Shown in pieces: positions 44,708 to 52,765 of a stretch of DNA of 64,000 nucleotides. Made by a program: the position numbers and the translations under genes. Source of the DNA: Geomonas oryzae (lineage in GTDB: Bacteria > Desulfobacterota > Desulfuromonadia > Geobacterales > Geobacteraceae). The DNA lies in assembly GCF_004117875.1 (NCBI RefSeq), contig NZ_RAHW01000007.1, positions 186,001-250,000 on the forward strand, written 5' to 3'. Below the pieces are notes generated by a model. It was given only the letters and a program-made list of their open reading frames with translations, did not search any database and had not been told where the DNA came from. Every line of letters starts with the position of its first letter. Position 1 is the stretch's first letter.

Positions 44708-46252
44708 ATGTCCAGCAACGCCTGTGCGTGCAGCAATAAGACCCGAGTGCTCTTCATCTCCCATTCACCACATTTCTACGGAGCCGAACAGAGCCTCTGC
44801 TTTTTGCTGGAAAACATCGACCGGACCAAAATCGAACCGGTCGTCGTGCTTCCTCCTTGCCCTTCAGGTTTCAGTGACACCCTGTTCCAACGGATCTCAA
44901 AACTAGGAATCAAAATTTACATCGTTGACTCACGCTTATGGCTTGACTTTGTGGCCCCGGAAGTTTTGCCACCTCTACTCTTTACAGAACTGTCTGTCAT
45001 AGGCCAATATCTGAGGCTTATCACTGAAGAGCAAATCGATGTCGTCTACACCAATACCATCACCAAAATAGCCGGAGCTATTGCCGCGGAAGTAGCAGGT
45101 GTCCCACACGTCTATCACGTACGAGAGGTGCTAAAAGACCACCCGCTCAAGTCGCCGTTTAGCGACCGCACCACTTTCACTCTTATAGCTGCTCTGTCCG
45201 ATCACATCATCACGAACTCTCGGTACGTAGCCCGACAGTTCCAAGGGATCTGCTCCCCAGACAAGATCACAACCGTATACAACGCCGTCGACACCTCATG
45301 CTTTGAGACTGTGCCGCCAGAAGAGAACCGATTGAAACGTGAACTGTCCCTCCCAGCAGAGATGCCTCTGATAGGCATCATCGGGACGGTGCACCGCCAC
45401 AAGAACCACGAGGAACTGATTCGCGCGTTGGGGATAATGCAAGAGCACAACGTGCCTGGACATTTGCTGGTGATCGGAATCAAGGACAAGGAATATTCGG
45501 ATTACCTGGAAACGATTATAGATTCCTTGAATATCTCTCAGAGGGTGCACTTTCTAGATTTCAGGGACGACATGCCACAGGTACACCACGCCCTCGATCT
45601 GCTAGTAGTGGCATCCTTGGGCGAACCTTTTGGGAGGACCACGATTGAGGCAATGGCCGCCGGCAAACCGGTAATTGCCACGAACGCTGGAGCCTCTCCA
45701 GAGATCATTGAGGACATGGTGACAGGCATCTTGGTGCCATTGGGCGCCCCGGAACGCATGGCCGATGCCATAGCCAAACTAATCCAGGATCCCCAGTTGG
45801 CGCGGGATATGGGTATGCGCGGCAGGGAACGCGGTAAGCAATTTTTCTCACCTGGAAGCTACGTGAATGGTGTTACGGCCGTAATAGAGGAAACTGCCTC
45901 GTTGAAGAAAGAGCCGGCAAAGAATCTAGCCTCGGTACTGGCCAGACTTATTGCATTGGTGTCGGCTCAGGAAATCAACTCATTCCTTGCGACAGCAACA
46001 GGTGGCCCTCAAGCAGCACCCGAGACATCTTCAGATGCAATTCCTACGGCAATCGCACTGCTGGGGGAAATCGCGTGGCTGCGCGAGCAGTTGGCGCAGA
46101 GCAACTGTAAGCTTTCCAGAGCTGTCGAAGTGTCAACACAAATGGAAGGGATGGTTTCCGCACTTAAAAACTCACTTAGTTGGAAACTTACAGCGCCGCT
46201 ACGCACGATCTCCGCACCGCTTGCGGCGAAACGACAGAAGAATCGAAACTAG
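44708..46252 (+). CDS. GT4 glycosyltransferase with C-terminal tail
   Basis: 514 residues, two bases after the previous stop. VLFISHSPHFYGAEQSLCFL is almost the same as the N-terminus of the enzyme at 42029, so the two are paralogues. The donor half has GIIGTVHRHKNHEELIRAL, VVASLGEPFGRTTIEAMAAGK (E-x7-E motif) and GILVPLGAPERMADAIAKLI. After about residue 400 comes a helical extension (ALLGEIAWLREQLAQSN) ending SLSWKLTAPLRTISAPLAA, the same SWxxTxPLR tail seen in the paralogue. Part of the coupled glycosyltransferase series. Confidence 0.88.
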   Translation: MSSNACACSNKTRVLFISHSPHFYGAEQSLCFLLENIDRTKIEPVVVLPPCPSGFSDTLFQRISKLGIKIYIVDSRLWLDFVAPEVLPPLLFTELSVIGQYLRLITEEQIDVVYTNTITKIAGAIAAEVAGVPHVYHVREVLKDHPLKSPFSDRTTFTLIAALSDHIITNSRYVARQFQGICSPDKITTVYNAVDTSCFETVPPEENRLKRELSLPAEMPLIGIIGTVHRHKNHEELIRALGIMQEHNVPGHLLVIGIKDKEYSDYLETIIDSLNISQRVHFLDFRDDMPQVHHALDLLVVASLGEPFGRTTIEAMAAGKPVIATNAGASPEIIEDMVTGILVPLGAPERMADAIAKLIQDPQLARDMGMRGRERGKQFFSPGSYVNGVTAVIEETASLKKEPAKNLASVLARLIALVSAQEINSFLATATGGPQAAPETSSDAIPTAIALLGEIAWLREQLAQSNCKLSRAVEVSTQMEGMVSALKNSLSWKLTAPLRTISAPLAAKRQKNRN

Positions 46253-46273
46253 ATCCGGAGGTTTAGTCACAAA

Positions 46274-47455
46274 ATGTTCAACCTTTTCAAATCAAAGGCA
46301 AAAACCGCGCCGGATCTCTCGGAAGAACATGCGCAAAAGGCTCAACCAACCAAATGCCGCGCCCGACTGATTGCACACTATCTACCCCAGTTTCACCCGA
46401 TCCCGGAAAACGATGAATGGTGGGGTAAAGGTTTCACCGAGTGGACCAACGTGACGAAGGCGAAGCCGCTTTTTGAGGGGCATCAGCAGCCGATACTTCC
46501 CGCCGATTTGGGCTTTTACGACCTGCGCGTACCGGAGGTGCGGCAGGCCCAGGCGGAATTGGCGAGGGAACACGGCATAGAGGCTTTCTGTTACTGGCAT
46601 TACTGGTTCGACGGCAAAAGAATCCTCGAGCGTCCCTTCAACGAAGTGCTGAAATCGGGTGAGCCGGATTTCCCCTTCTGTCTTGGCTGGGCCAACGACA
46701 GTTGGACCGGGATCTGGCACGGCTGCGAAGATCGTCTCCTGATCGAGCAGACCTACCCGGGGCCGCGCGACGAGGAGGCACACTTCTATGCGCTCCTTGA
46801 AGCTTTCAACGATAAAAGATACGTGAGAGTCGACAACAAGCCTCTGTTTCTCATCTACAAGCCCTACATGCTGAAAGAGCCAAAGCGCTTCCTTGACCAC
46901 TGGCGTAACCTGGCAGTGAAAGAGGGGCTTGACGGGATCTATTTCGTAGGCAATGCCCGCAACAGCGACTGGCGTTATGAAGCCGACGGCTTTGATGCCA
47001 TGACGCCGCACAACCCTGGCTTCACTACCTACCATGTCTTTATTCCACATGAAGGGTTGAAACGGCAGATGTGGGACATCAGGTTTCCAGAAAAAACCTT
47101 CACAAGTCCCTATATCAAATACTTCCCCGGGCCGGACATCATCCTCTACGAGGACTACATCAAGATCGCCCTCCCCGAGCTCAGAAAGGACTTCGACGAG
47201 TTCCCATGCGTGCTGCCCAACTGGGACAACACCGCCCGCTGTGGAATGCGGGGGCAGGTATTCCTCAACTCGACCCCGGAACTCTTCCGGGAACACTTGG
47301 AGGAGGCCATCCAACAGGTGTCCCACCGCACGCCCGACAAGCGTTTGATATTCGTGAAATCGTGGAATGAGTGGGCCGAAGGAAACTACCTCGAGCCCGA
47401 CATGAAGTACGGCAAGGCCTACCTTGAGGCCTGCCGCAACGCGGTTTTGGAGTAA
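46274..47455 (+). CDS. WbsX-family glycosyltransferase (first copy)
   Basis: 393 residues. The motifs are those of the Glyco_tran_WbsX family: HYLPQFHPIPENDEWWGKGF, TEWTNVTKAKPLF, EAFCYWHYWFDGKRIL, WANDSWTGIWHG and, near the end, VKSWNEWAEGNYLEPD. Proteins of this family occur in O-antigen clusters and are thought to be transferases with a TIM-barrel-like fold, related to glycoside hydrolase 99-type enzymes. The C-terminal NEWAEG-x-x-LEPD segment is well conserved. 21 bases after the previous stop. A second copy lies at 50472. Confidence 0.85.
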   Translation: MFNLFKSKAKTAPDLSEEHAQKAQPTKCRARLIAHYLPQFHPIPENDEWWGKGFTEWTNVTKAKPLFEGHQQPILPADLGFYDLRVPEVRQAQAELAREHGIEAFCYWHYWFDGKRILERPFNEVLKSGEPDFPFCLGWANDSWTGIWHGCEDRLLIEQTYPGPRDEEAHFYALLEAFNDKRYVRVDNKPLFLIYKPYMLKEPKRFLDHWRNLAVKEGLDGIYFVGNARNSDWRYEADGFDAMTPHNPGFTTYHVFIPHEGLKRQMWDIRFPEKTFTSPYIKYFPGPDIILYEDYIKIALPELRKDFDEFPCVLPNWDNTARCGMRGQVFLNSTPELFREHLEEAIQQVSHRTPDKRLIFVKSWNEWAEGNYLEPDMKYGKAYLEACRNAVLE

Positions 47456-47461
47456 GCACAA

Positions 47462-48757
47462 ATGGCACAGGTGCACCAGCCCCGCAACATCCTCGTCATC
47501 AGCCATGTGCTGCCCCACCCACCGTCTGCGGGGAACGAAATACGCATCCTAAAGATGCTCAACTGGCTCAAGGCGGCAGGCTTCAGCATTGTACTTCTTT
47601 TGAACCATTCCCAAGTGCCGGACAGCCAGCGTAGAGAACTGGAGCGAATGTTCCACAAGGTTCACTTCATTGGGGACGAATACGGCGAACTCGCCCCTCC
47701 TCCCCATGCCGGCGTCGGCAGCGCCATGAGCTCTGTCATATCGCGCGTTCTCGGGAATTCGAGCCTTCATGAGCGCCTTTTCGGGCAGAACCGGGCACAG
47801 AAGATCAAGTCTGACGGAGTCAAGAAGTACCTTGCCGCGGACCGGCTGATACAGATAACCCGCTTTATGTGCGAGAAGTACAAGCCATGTGCGGTGCTAG
47901 GGGAATACATCTTCACTGCCCCGTGCCTTGACGTTGTCCCCTATGGGGTCTTGAAGATCATCGACACGCACGACATGTTCTCCCGCAAAAAGGAGCAGGT
48001 AATCGCCTACGGAATCGACGACCCCCTCCCCTGCTCCCGCCGTGAAGAGCGCGCCTACCTTTTGAAGGCAGATCTTGTCCTTGCCATACAGAGTAACGAA
48101 GCGCGGCTTTTCCGCGAGCTGGTGATGGAGCGGGATGTCATCACAGTTGGCATCGACTTCGATGTCGTCCAGAAGGTGGACAACGGCGCCATTACCCCCG
48201 GGACGATACTGGCTGTGGGGTCCGACAACCCACTCAACCAGCACGGTCTGCGGCAGTTCTACGAGCACGCGTGGCCGCAGATCCGGGAACGCGTGCCGGA
48301 AGCAACTCTTCGGGTGGTAGGAAAGCTCGCCAGGCACCTTAAGACGGACGACCCACGTGTTGAGTTGGCCGGATGGGTAGAGGACCTGAACCAGGAGTAT
48401 CGCAGGGCAGCGGTGGTAATCAACCCGACGGTGGCGGGCACTGGACTGAAGATAAAAAGCGTGGAAGCACTGTGCCAAGGAAAGGCATTAGTCGCGACGG
48501 TCAACAGCGTGGAAGGAATTGACTACGCCGACAAGCCCCCCTATGTAGTCTGCCCTGATTGGACCAGTTTCGCCGATTCCGTGAGTCGGCTCCTACTTAC
48601 TCCCGCTGAGCGTATCCGCCTCCAGGACGCAGCATTGGATTACGCCAAGAGCAGCTTCCACCCTGATAATGTGTATGCCGAATTAAGGCAAAAGCTGCAG
48701 CCACTTCTGGAAGTGGCACTAGCATCTACTGACAGGAAGAGCAACGCAAATGGATAG
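47462..48757 (+). CDS. GT4-like glycosyltransferase
   Basis: 431 residues, six bases after the WbsX stop. ILVISHVLPHPPSAGNEIRI is the N-terminal G-loop; IIDTHDMFSRKKEQVIAYG and LVLAIQSNEARLFRELV are in the acceptor half; ATLRVVGKLARHLKTDDPRV, LAGWVEDLNQEYRRAAVVIN and VAGTGLKIKSVEALCQGKAL are in the donor half. The TGLKIKSVEAL motif is characteristic of the Stp1/TIGR03087-like group, here also present in the enzyme at 51581. The next gene begins eight bases inside its end. Confidence 0.83.
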   Translation: MAQVHQPRNILVISHVLPHPPSAGNEIRILKMLNWLKAAGFSIVLLLNHSQVPDSQRRELERMFHKVHFIGDEYGELAPPPHAGVGSAMSSVISRVLGNSSLHERLFGQNRAQKIKSDGVKKYLAADRLIQITRFMCEKYKPCAVLGEYIFTAPCLDVVPYGVLKIIDTHDMFSRKKEQVIAYGIDDPLPCSRREERAYLLKADLVLAIQSNEARLFRELVMERDVITVGIDFDVVQKVDNGAITPGTILAVGSDNPLNQHGLRQFYEHAWPQIRERVPEATLRVVGKLARHLKTDDPRVELAGWVEDLNQEYRRAAVVINPTVAGTGLKIKSVEALCQGKALVATVNSVEGIDYADKPPYVVCPDWTSFADSVSRLLLTPAERIRLQDAALDYAKSSFHPDNVYAELRQKLQPLLEVALASTDRKSNANG

Positions 48758-50336
48758 ATTACGCATAGCGATATGGCACAACCTGCCTAGCGGTGGCGGG
48801 AAGAGACAACTGTACAACCACGTTAAAGGTCTGCTTGAGCGCGGCCACTACCTGGAATCATGGTGCCCTGACACGGCAGATCAGAAATTCTTGCCGTTAA
48901 GCGAACTAATCAAAGAACATGTGGTACCGCTACCCTATCGGGATGAAAGCTTCAGTTCCCCTACCCGTTCCCAGAAGGCCACTCGGCTGTTGATCGAGTC
49001 CTTCGAAGAGCACTGCCGGGAGTGCGCCTCACAGATCAACAACGGAAATTTTGATGTTCTGTATGCGAATGCCTGCCTCTATTTCAGAACCACGGCCATC
49101 GCCAAGTACGTGGGACTTCCAAGCGCCCTCTACCTAGGGGAACCGTACCGCTGGTTTTACGAGGCATCTCCGGAATTGCCGTGGATAGAGCCACATTTAG
49201 AGACCGGGTTCACCCTCGAATCTTTTAAGGAGCAAGTGCGCAGTTGGCTGGTCCTAAGGACTATCAGATTACAGGCTCGTGCCGAGGTAGACAATGCCAA
49301 GGCCTTCGATGTGGTGCTTTGTAATTCCATCTACAGCAGGGAAAGTATTCTGCGAGCCTACGACATCGATTCCAAGGTCTGCTATTTGGGCGTGAACACG
49401 GAAGACTACCGGCCGACAGGCGAAGAGAAGGAGGACTTTCTGATCGGACTCGGGACACTCTATCGCGGCAAGGGAGTGGACCGTGCCATTCGTGCCGTCG
49501 GTGCAGTGGAAGCCGACAAGCGTCCGACGCTTGTTTGGGTTGGAAACGGCGCATCTGAGACGGATCTTGAGAGTTACCATGAACTCGCGAGACAACTTCG
49601 CGTAAAGTTCTTCACGAAACTCCACATACCCGATGAGGAGGTAGTCAGCTTACTAAGCAGGGCCCGTGCCATGATTTACACCTCACGGCTCGAACCGTTC
49701 GGTCTGGCACCCCTCGAAGCCAACGCCTGCTGTACCCCGGTAATTGGGATCGCTGAGGGGGGCGTGAAGGAGACAGTGAAAGACGGAGTAAACGGCTATC
49801 TAGCACTTGACGGGGATACGGACTCACTCGCCGCGCTAATAACCAAGATAATTGACGACCCAGCAGTCACAAAAAAGATGGGGATCAACGCACGCCAGTA
49901 CGTAGAGCAAAACTGGCACCATGACTTCGGCACCAACAATATAGAACATGCCCTTGTTTCGCTGGTCCACCAAAAAGGTATCAGAGGAATCCTGAACTCG
50001 GCTGACATGCGCAATATCTCCCCAACCGGTGATCTCAAAATGAACTTCGATGTAAGGGAGTTCAACGGCAAGCGAGTACGCATAAGCGGGTGGGGAATCA
50101 TCGATGATGGTAAAGGATCAAAAGGCGCGTCCAGCTTTTTGCTGGTGCAGGGGCGCGAGAAGCGGCGGTTAATCCCCATGAAGAGCGTAAAACGCCTCGA
50201 TGTTACGAGCCATTTCGGCGGCACTGTCGATTGCGACAACAGCGGTTTTTTCCTCGATTGCGAGGTCGCAGAGGAGGCCCCCAAATTGGGGATAGTCATC
50301 GTCCGGGAAGAAAAAGTATCACTCCAGTTTCTATAA
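48750..50336 (+). CDS. GT4 glycosyltransferase with extra C-terminal beta domain
   Basis: 528 residues, overlapping the upstream gene by eight bases. IWHNLPSGGGKRQLYNHVKG at the N-terminus, FLIGLGTLYRGKGVDRAI and SRLEPFGLAPLEANACCTPV (E-x7-E motif, about 312-331) give the GT-B fold, complete by about residue 405. The last 110 residues (about 418-528) are extra: VRISGWGIIDDGKGSKGASS, VQGREKRRLIPMKS, FGGTVDCDNSGFFLDCEV. This beta-rich module, with SGF and a preceding RxDV-like stretch, is found attached to some O-antigen transferases and may bind the glycan. A 135-base gap without a gene follows. Confidence 0.85.
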   Translation: MDRLRIAIWHNLPSGGGKRQLYNHVKGLLERGHYLESWCPDTADQKFLPLSELIKEHVVPLPYRDESFSSPTRSQKATRLLIESFEEHCRECASQINNGNFDVLYANACLYFRTTAIAKYVGLPSALYLGEPYRWFYEASPELPWIEPHLETGFTLESFKEQVRSWLVLRTIRLQARAEVDNAKAFDVVLCNSIYSRESILRAYDIDSKVCYLGVNTEDYRPTGEEKEDFLIGLGTLYRGKGVDRAIRAVGAVEADKRPTLVWVGNGASETDLESYHELARQLRVKFFTKLHIPDEEVVSLLSRARAMIYTSRLEPFGLAPLEANACCTPVIGIAEGGVKETVKDGVNGYLALDGDTDSLAALITKIIDDPAVTKKMGINARQYVEQNWHHDFGTNNIEHALVSLVHQKGIRGILNSADMRNISPTGDLKMNFDVREFNGKRVRISGWGIIDDGKGSKGASSFLLVQGREKRRLIPMKSVKRLDVTSHFGGTVDCDNSGFFLDCEVAEEAPKLGIVIVREEKVSLQFL

Positions 50337-50471
50337 CCGGCAAGTAAGACCTGCCTCCTGGAACAGTGGCGACTACCGCTCCCAAACCCGCGGGCCTATT
50401 CTGACAAAAACGCAAAGGTGGGACTAACATGGGAGGACATGCTATTATGCCCTTCTGTTTTCCGTAGCTAA

Positions 50472-51584
50472 ATGACCATACGCACCATCCCGAACACGCC
50501 CGGACCCTCTATGAAAGCACGCGGCATCGCCTTTTACCTCCCACAGTTCCACCGCATCCCTGAAAACGATGCTTGGTGGGGCGAGGGGTTCACCGAATGG
50601 ACCAACGTACGAAAGGCCCGCGCCCTATTCCCCGGACATCTGCAGCCACGCGTCCCCGGGGAGTTGGGATACTACAGTCTGCTCGACGAGGGGACTCGCG
50701 CGGCACAGGCGGAACTTGCCCGCGCCCACGGCTTGGCCGGCTTTTGCTATTGGCACTACTGGTTCGCTGGTAAGCGCCTGCTAGAGCGCCCATTTCAGGA
50801 GGTCTTAAAATCCGGAAAACCGAACTTTCCGTTCTGCCTGGGATGGGCAAACGAATCCTGGACCGGTGTCTGGCATGGCGCACCGGGGCGGATTCTCCAG
50901 GAGCAGACGTATCCGGGTGTGGACGACGAAGAGAGGCATTTCAACACCCTTGTCGAAGCCTTTTTTGACCACCGTTACCTAACCGTGGAAGGGAAACCGA
51001 TCTTCTACGTCTACAAGCCGCGCCAACTTCCCGAACCGAAGCGCTTCGTGGAACACTGGCAGACCCTGGCGCTCAAGGCAGGGCTCAAAGGAATCTACTT
51101 CATAGGCGAAGACGTTTACTTGGACGATGATCCATGGGACCCGCGTGAATCGGGTTTCGATGCCATGGCTCCAAACGCTCCTGGGGTCGGACTGATCCGT
51201 TTGGCCCAAAAACCCACGGCAAGACGGATGCTTTCCCTTGCCCTGCGCAAGCTCGTGCCCCGCCCATACGTCTTCGATTACCGCGAATATGTCGACACCT
51301 GTCATGTTTCGAACCCGGATGGCTACGACCTGTTCCCCACCGTTTTGCCCAACTGGGACAATTCACCCCGCGCCGGCGTCAATGGCAAGGTGCTCACCAA
51401 CTCGACCCCGCAGCTTTTCCGCACCCAATTGCACCGCGCAGTGGAGCAGGTTGCTGGGCGGGAGCCGGACAAGAGGATAGTTTTCTTGAAGTCATGGAAC
51501 GAGTGGGCGGAGGGAAACTTTTTAGAGCCGGACCAGCAGTTCGGTACGGCGTATCTCGAAGTTTGCAGAGAGGAACTGGCATGA
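50472..51584 (+). CDS. WbsX-family glycosyltransferase (second copy)
   Basis: 370 residues; the ribosome site is poor, and ATG 50511 (MKARGIAFYLPQF) is also possible. It is a paralogue of 46274-47455: FYLPQFHRIPENDAWWGEGF, AGFCYWHYWFAGKRLLERPF, WANESWTGVWHG and SWNEWAEGNFLEPDQQF are shared. The middle differs (TARRMLSLALRKLVPRPYVF), so the two probably use different acceptors. It overlaps the next gene by four bases (ATGA). Confidence 0.83.
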   Translation: MTIRTIPNTPGPSMKARGIAFYLPQFHRIPENDAWWGEGFTEWTNVRKARALFPGHLQPRVPGELGYYSLLDEGTRAAQAELARAHGLAGFCYWHYWFAGKRLLERPFQEVLKSGKPNFPFCLGWANESWTGVWHGAPGRILQEQTYPGVDDEERHFNTLVEAFFDHRYLTVEGKPIFYVYKPRQLPEPKRFVEHWQTLALKAGLKGIYFIGEDVYLDDDPWDPRESGFDAMAPNAPGVGLIRLAQKPTARRMLSLALRKLVPRPYVFDYREYVDTCHVSNPDGYDLFPTVLPNWDNSPRAGVNGKVLTNSTPQLFRTQLHRAVEQVAGREPDKRIVFLKSWNEWAEGNFLEPDQQFGTAYLEVCREELA

Positions 51585-52765
51585 AGATACTGGTCCTAGC
51601 CCCCTTCCTCCCCTTTCCGCTTGACCAGGGAGGGAAGATCCGCATCTTCAACATCTTGCAGCATCTTGCCCAAAGTCACTCCGTAACCCTTGCAGCGACT
51701 TTAGATGACAAAGCTGTTGCTGCTGAGGCAGGACCACTCCGGGAACTTTGTGACGAAGTTCTCCTATTCGAAAGGCCCGCTAAACTTTGGCCGGATCGCT
51801 TTGCTTTTTTCACTCAGTCCTCTCCCTACAACGTTATCCGCTTTCGCTGCGAAGAAATGCGGAAGGCCTTAAAAGAGCTCCACCGGCAGCGACGCTATGA
51901 CGTAGTCCTGGTTGAGTTCAGTTTGATGTGGCAGTATGCCGATATCTTCACCTCATGCCCTGTCGTACTTGATGCCCACAACATCGAATACAAAAACGTG
52001 GAGCAGATTGGCATGTCCACTTCTGGCTTGTTTTGGAAGGCGATGTATCACATTGAAAAGAAGCGACTACGGGCTATTGAGGAGCGTGCTTGGCGCGAGT
52101 GTAGCCTGTGCTTTACCGTCTCAAACAAGGAGCAGGGAGAGATATCTGCGTTCCTTGGCGGGAATGATAAGGTGATAACGGCCGCAAATGGAGTGGATCT
52201 GGACCGGTTCTCTTTCCAGCCCCACAGGGAGGACAAGAAAATCCTTTTCCTCGGTGGCATGGACTACGCCCCTAACTTGGATGCGGCGCGTTATTTTCTG
52301 GGTGAGATCTTGCCTCTCATCCAAGAAAGAGAACCGGATGTAAAAGTGCTGCTTGTGGGCAGGGAGCTGCACAGGCTCGGCACGCTCTCCACTCTGCCGG
52401 GTGTTGAATGCCATGAAAGCGTACCAGACGTGCTTCCCTGGTTCTATGAGGCGAAGGTGCTGGCCGTTCCGCTGCGCATTGGGGCTGGAACCAGAATCAA
52501 GGTATTAGAGGCGATGGCTGCTGGTCTTCCAGTTGTGGCCACGCCAAAAGGGTATGAGGGGATAGCAGCGAGAGATGGCTTTGAGGTGCTGGAGGCAGTT
52601 GCACCTGCGAATTTTGCTGCATCGGTGGTGAAGATTTTAAATGATCCAATTTTATCAGAACAACTTGCTGTTAACGCACAACAACTAGTCGCTGAACGCT
52701 ACACATGGCGTGCCGCAGCCGATATCATTTCAAAGGCTTGCGAAAATATTTCGAATAGAGGCTAG
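51581..52765 (+). CDS. GT4-like glycosyltransferase, Stp1/TIGR03087-like
   Basis: 394 residues; the ATG overlaps the stop of the WbsX gene (ATGA). ILVLAPFLPFPLDQGGKIRI is the N-terminal loop; VLDAHNIEYKNVEQIG is the acceptor-half motif; ILFLGGMDYAPNLDAARYFL, VLLVGRELHRLGTLS and RIGAGTRIKVLEAMAAGLPV are in the donor half. It is the last plus-strand gene of the cluster. Its TAG stop is part of a CTAG that also supplies the TAG stop of the facing SGNH gene, so the two operons end on the same four bases. Confidence 0.87.
   Translation: MKILVLAPFLPFPLDQGGKIRIFNILQHLAQSHSVTLAATLDDKAVAAEAGPLRELCDEVLLFERPAKLWPDRFAFFTQSSPYNVIRFRCEEMRKALKELHRQRRYDVVLVEFSLMWQYADIFTSCPVVLDAHNIEYKNVEQIGMSTSGLFWKAMYHIEKKRLRAIEERAWRECSLCFTVSNKEQGEISAFLGGNDKVITAANGVDLDRFSFQPHREDKKILFLGGMDYAPNLDAARYFLGEILPLIQEREPDVKVLLVGRELHRLGTLSTLPGVECHESVPDVLPWFYEAKVLAVPLRIGAGTRIKVLEAMAAGLPVVATPKGYEGIAARDGFEVLEAVAPANFAASVVKILNDPILSEQLAVNAQQLVAERYTWRAAADIISKACENISNRG

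Noticed and set aside
46382-47518. 378-residue minus-strand frame opposite the first WbsX gene
   Set aside because: It is the complement of a well-supported coding frame; no ribosome site or known motif.
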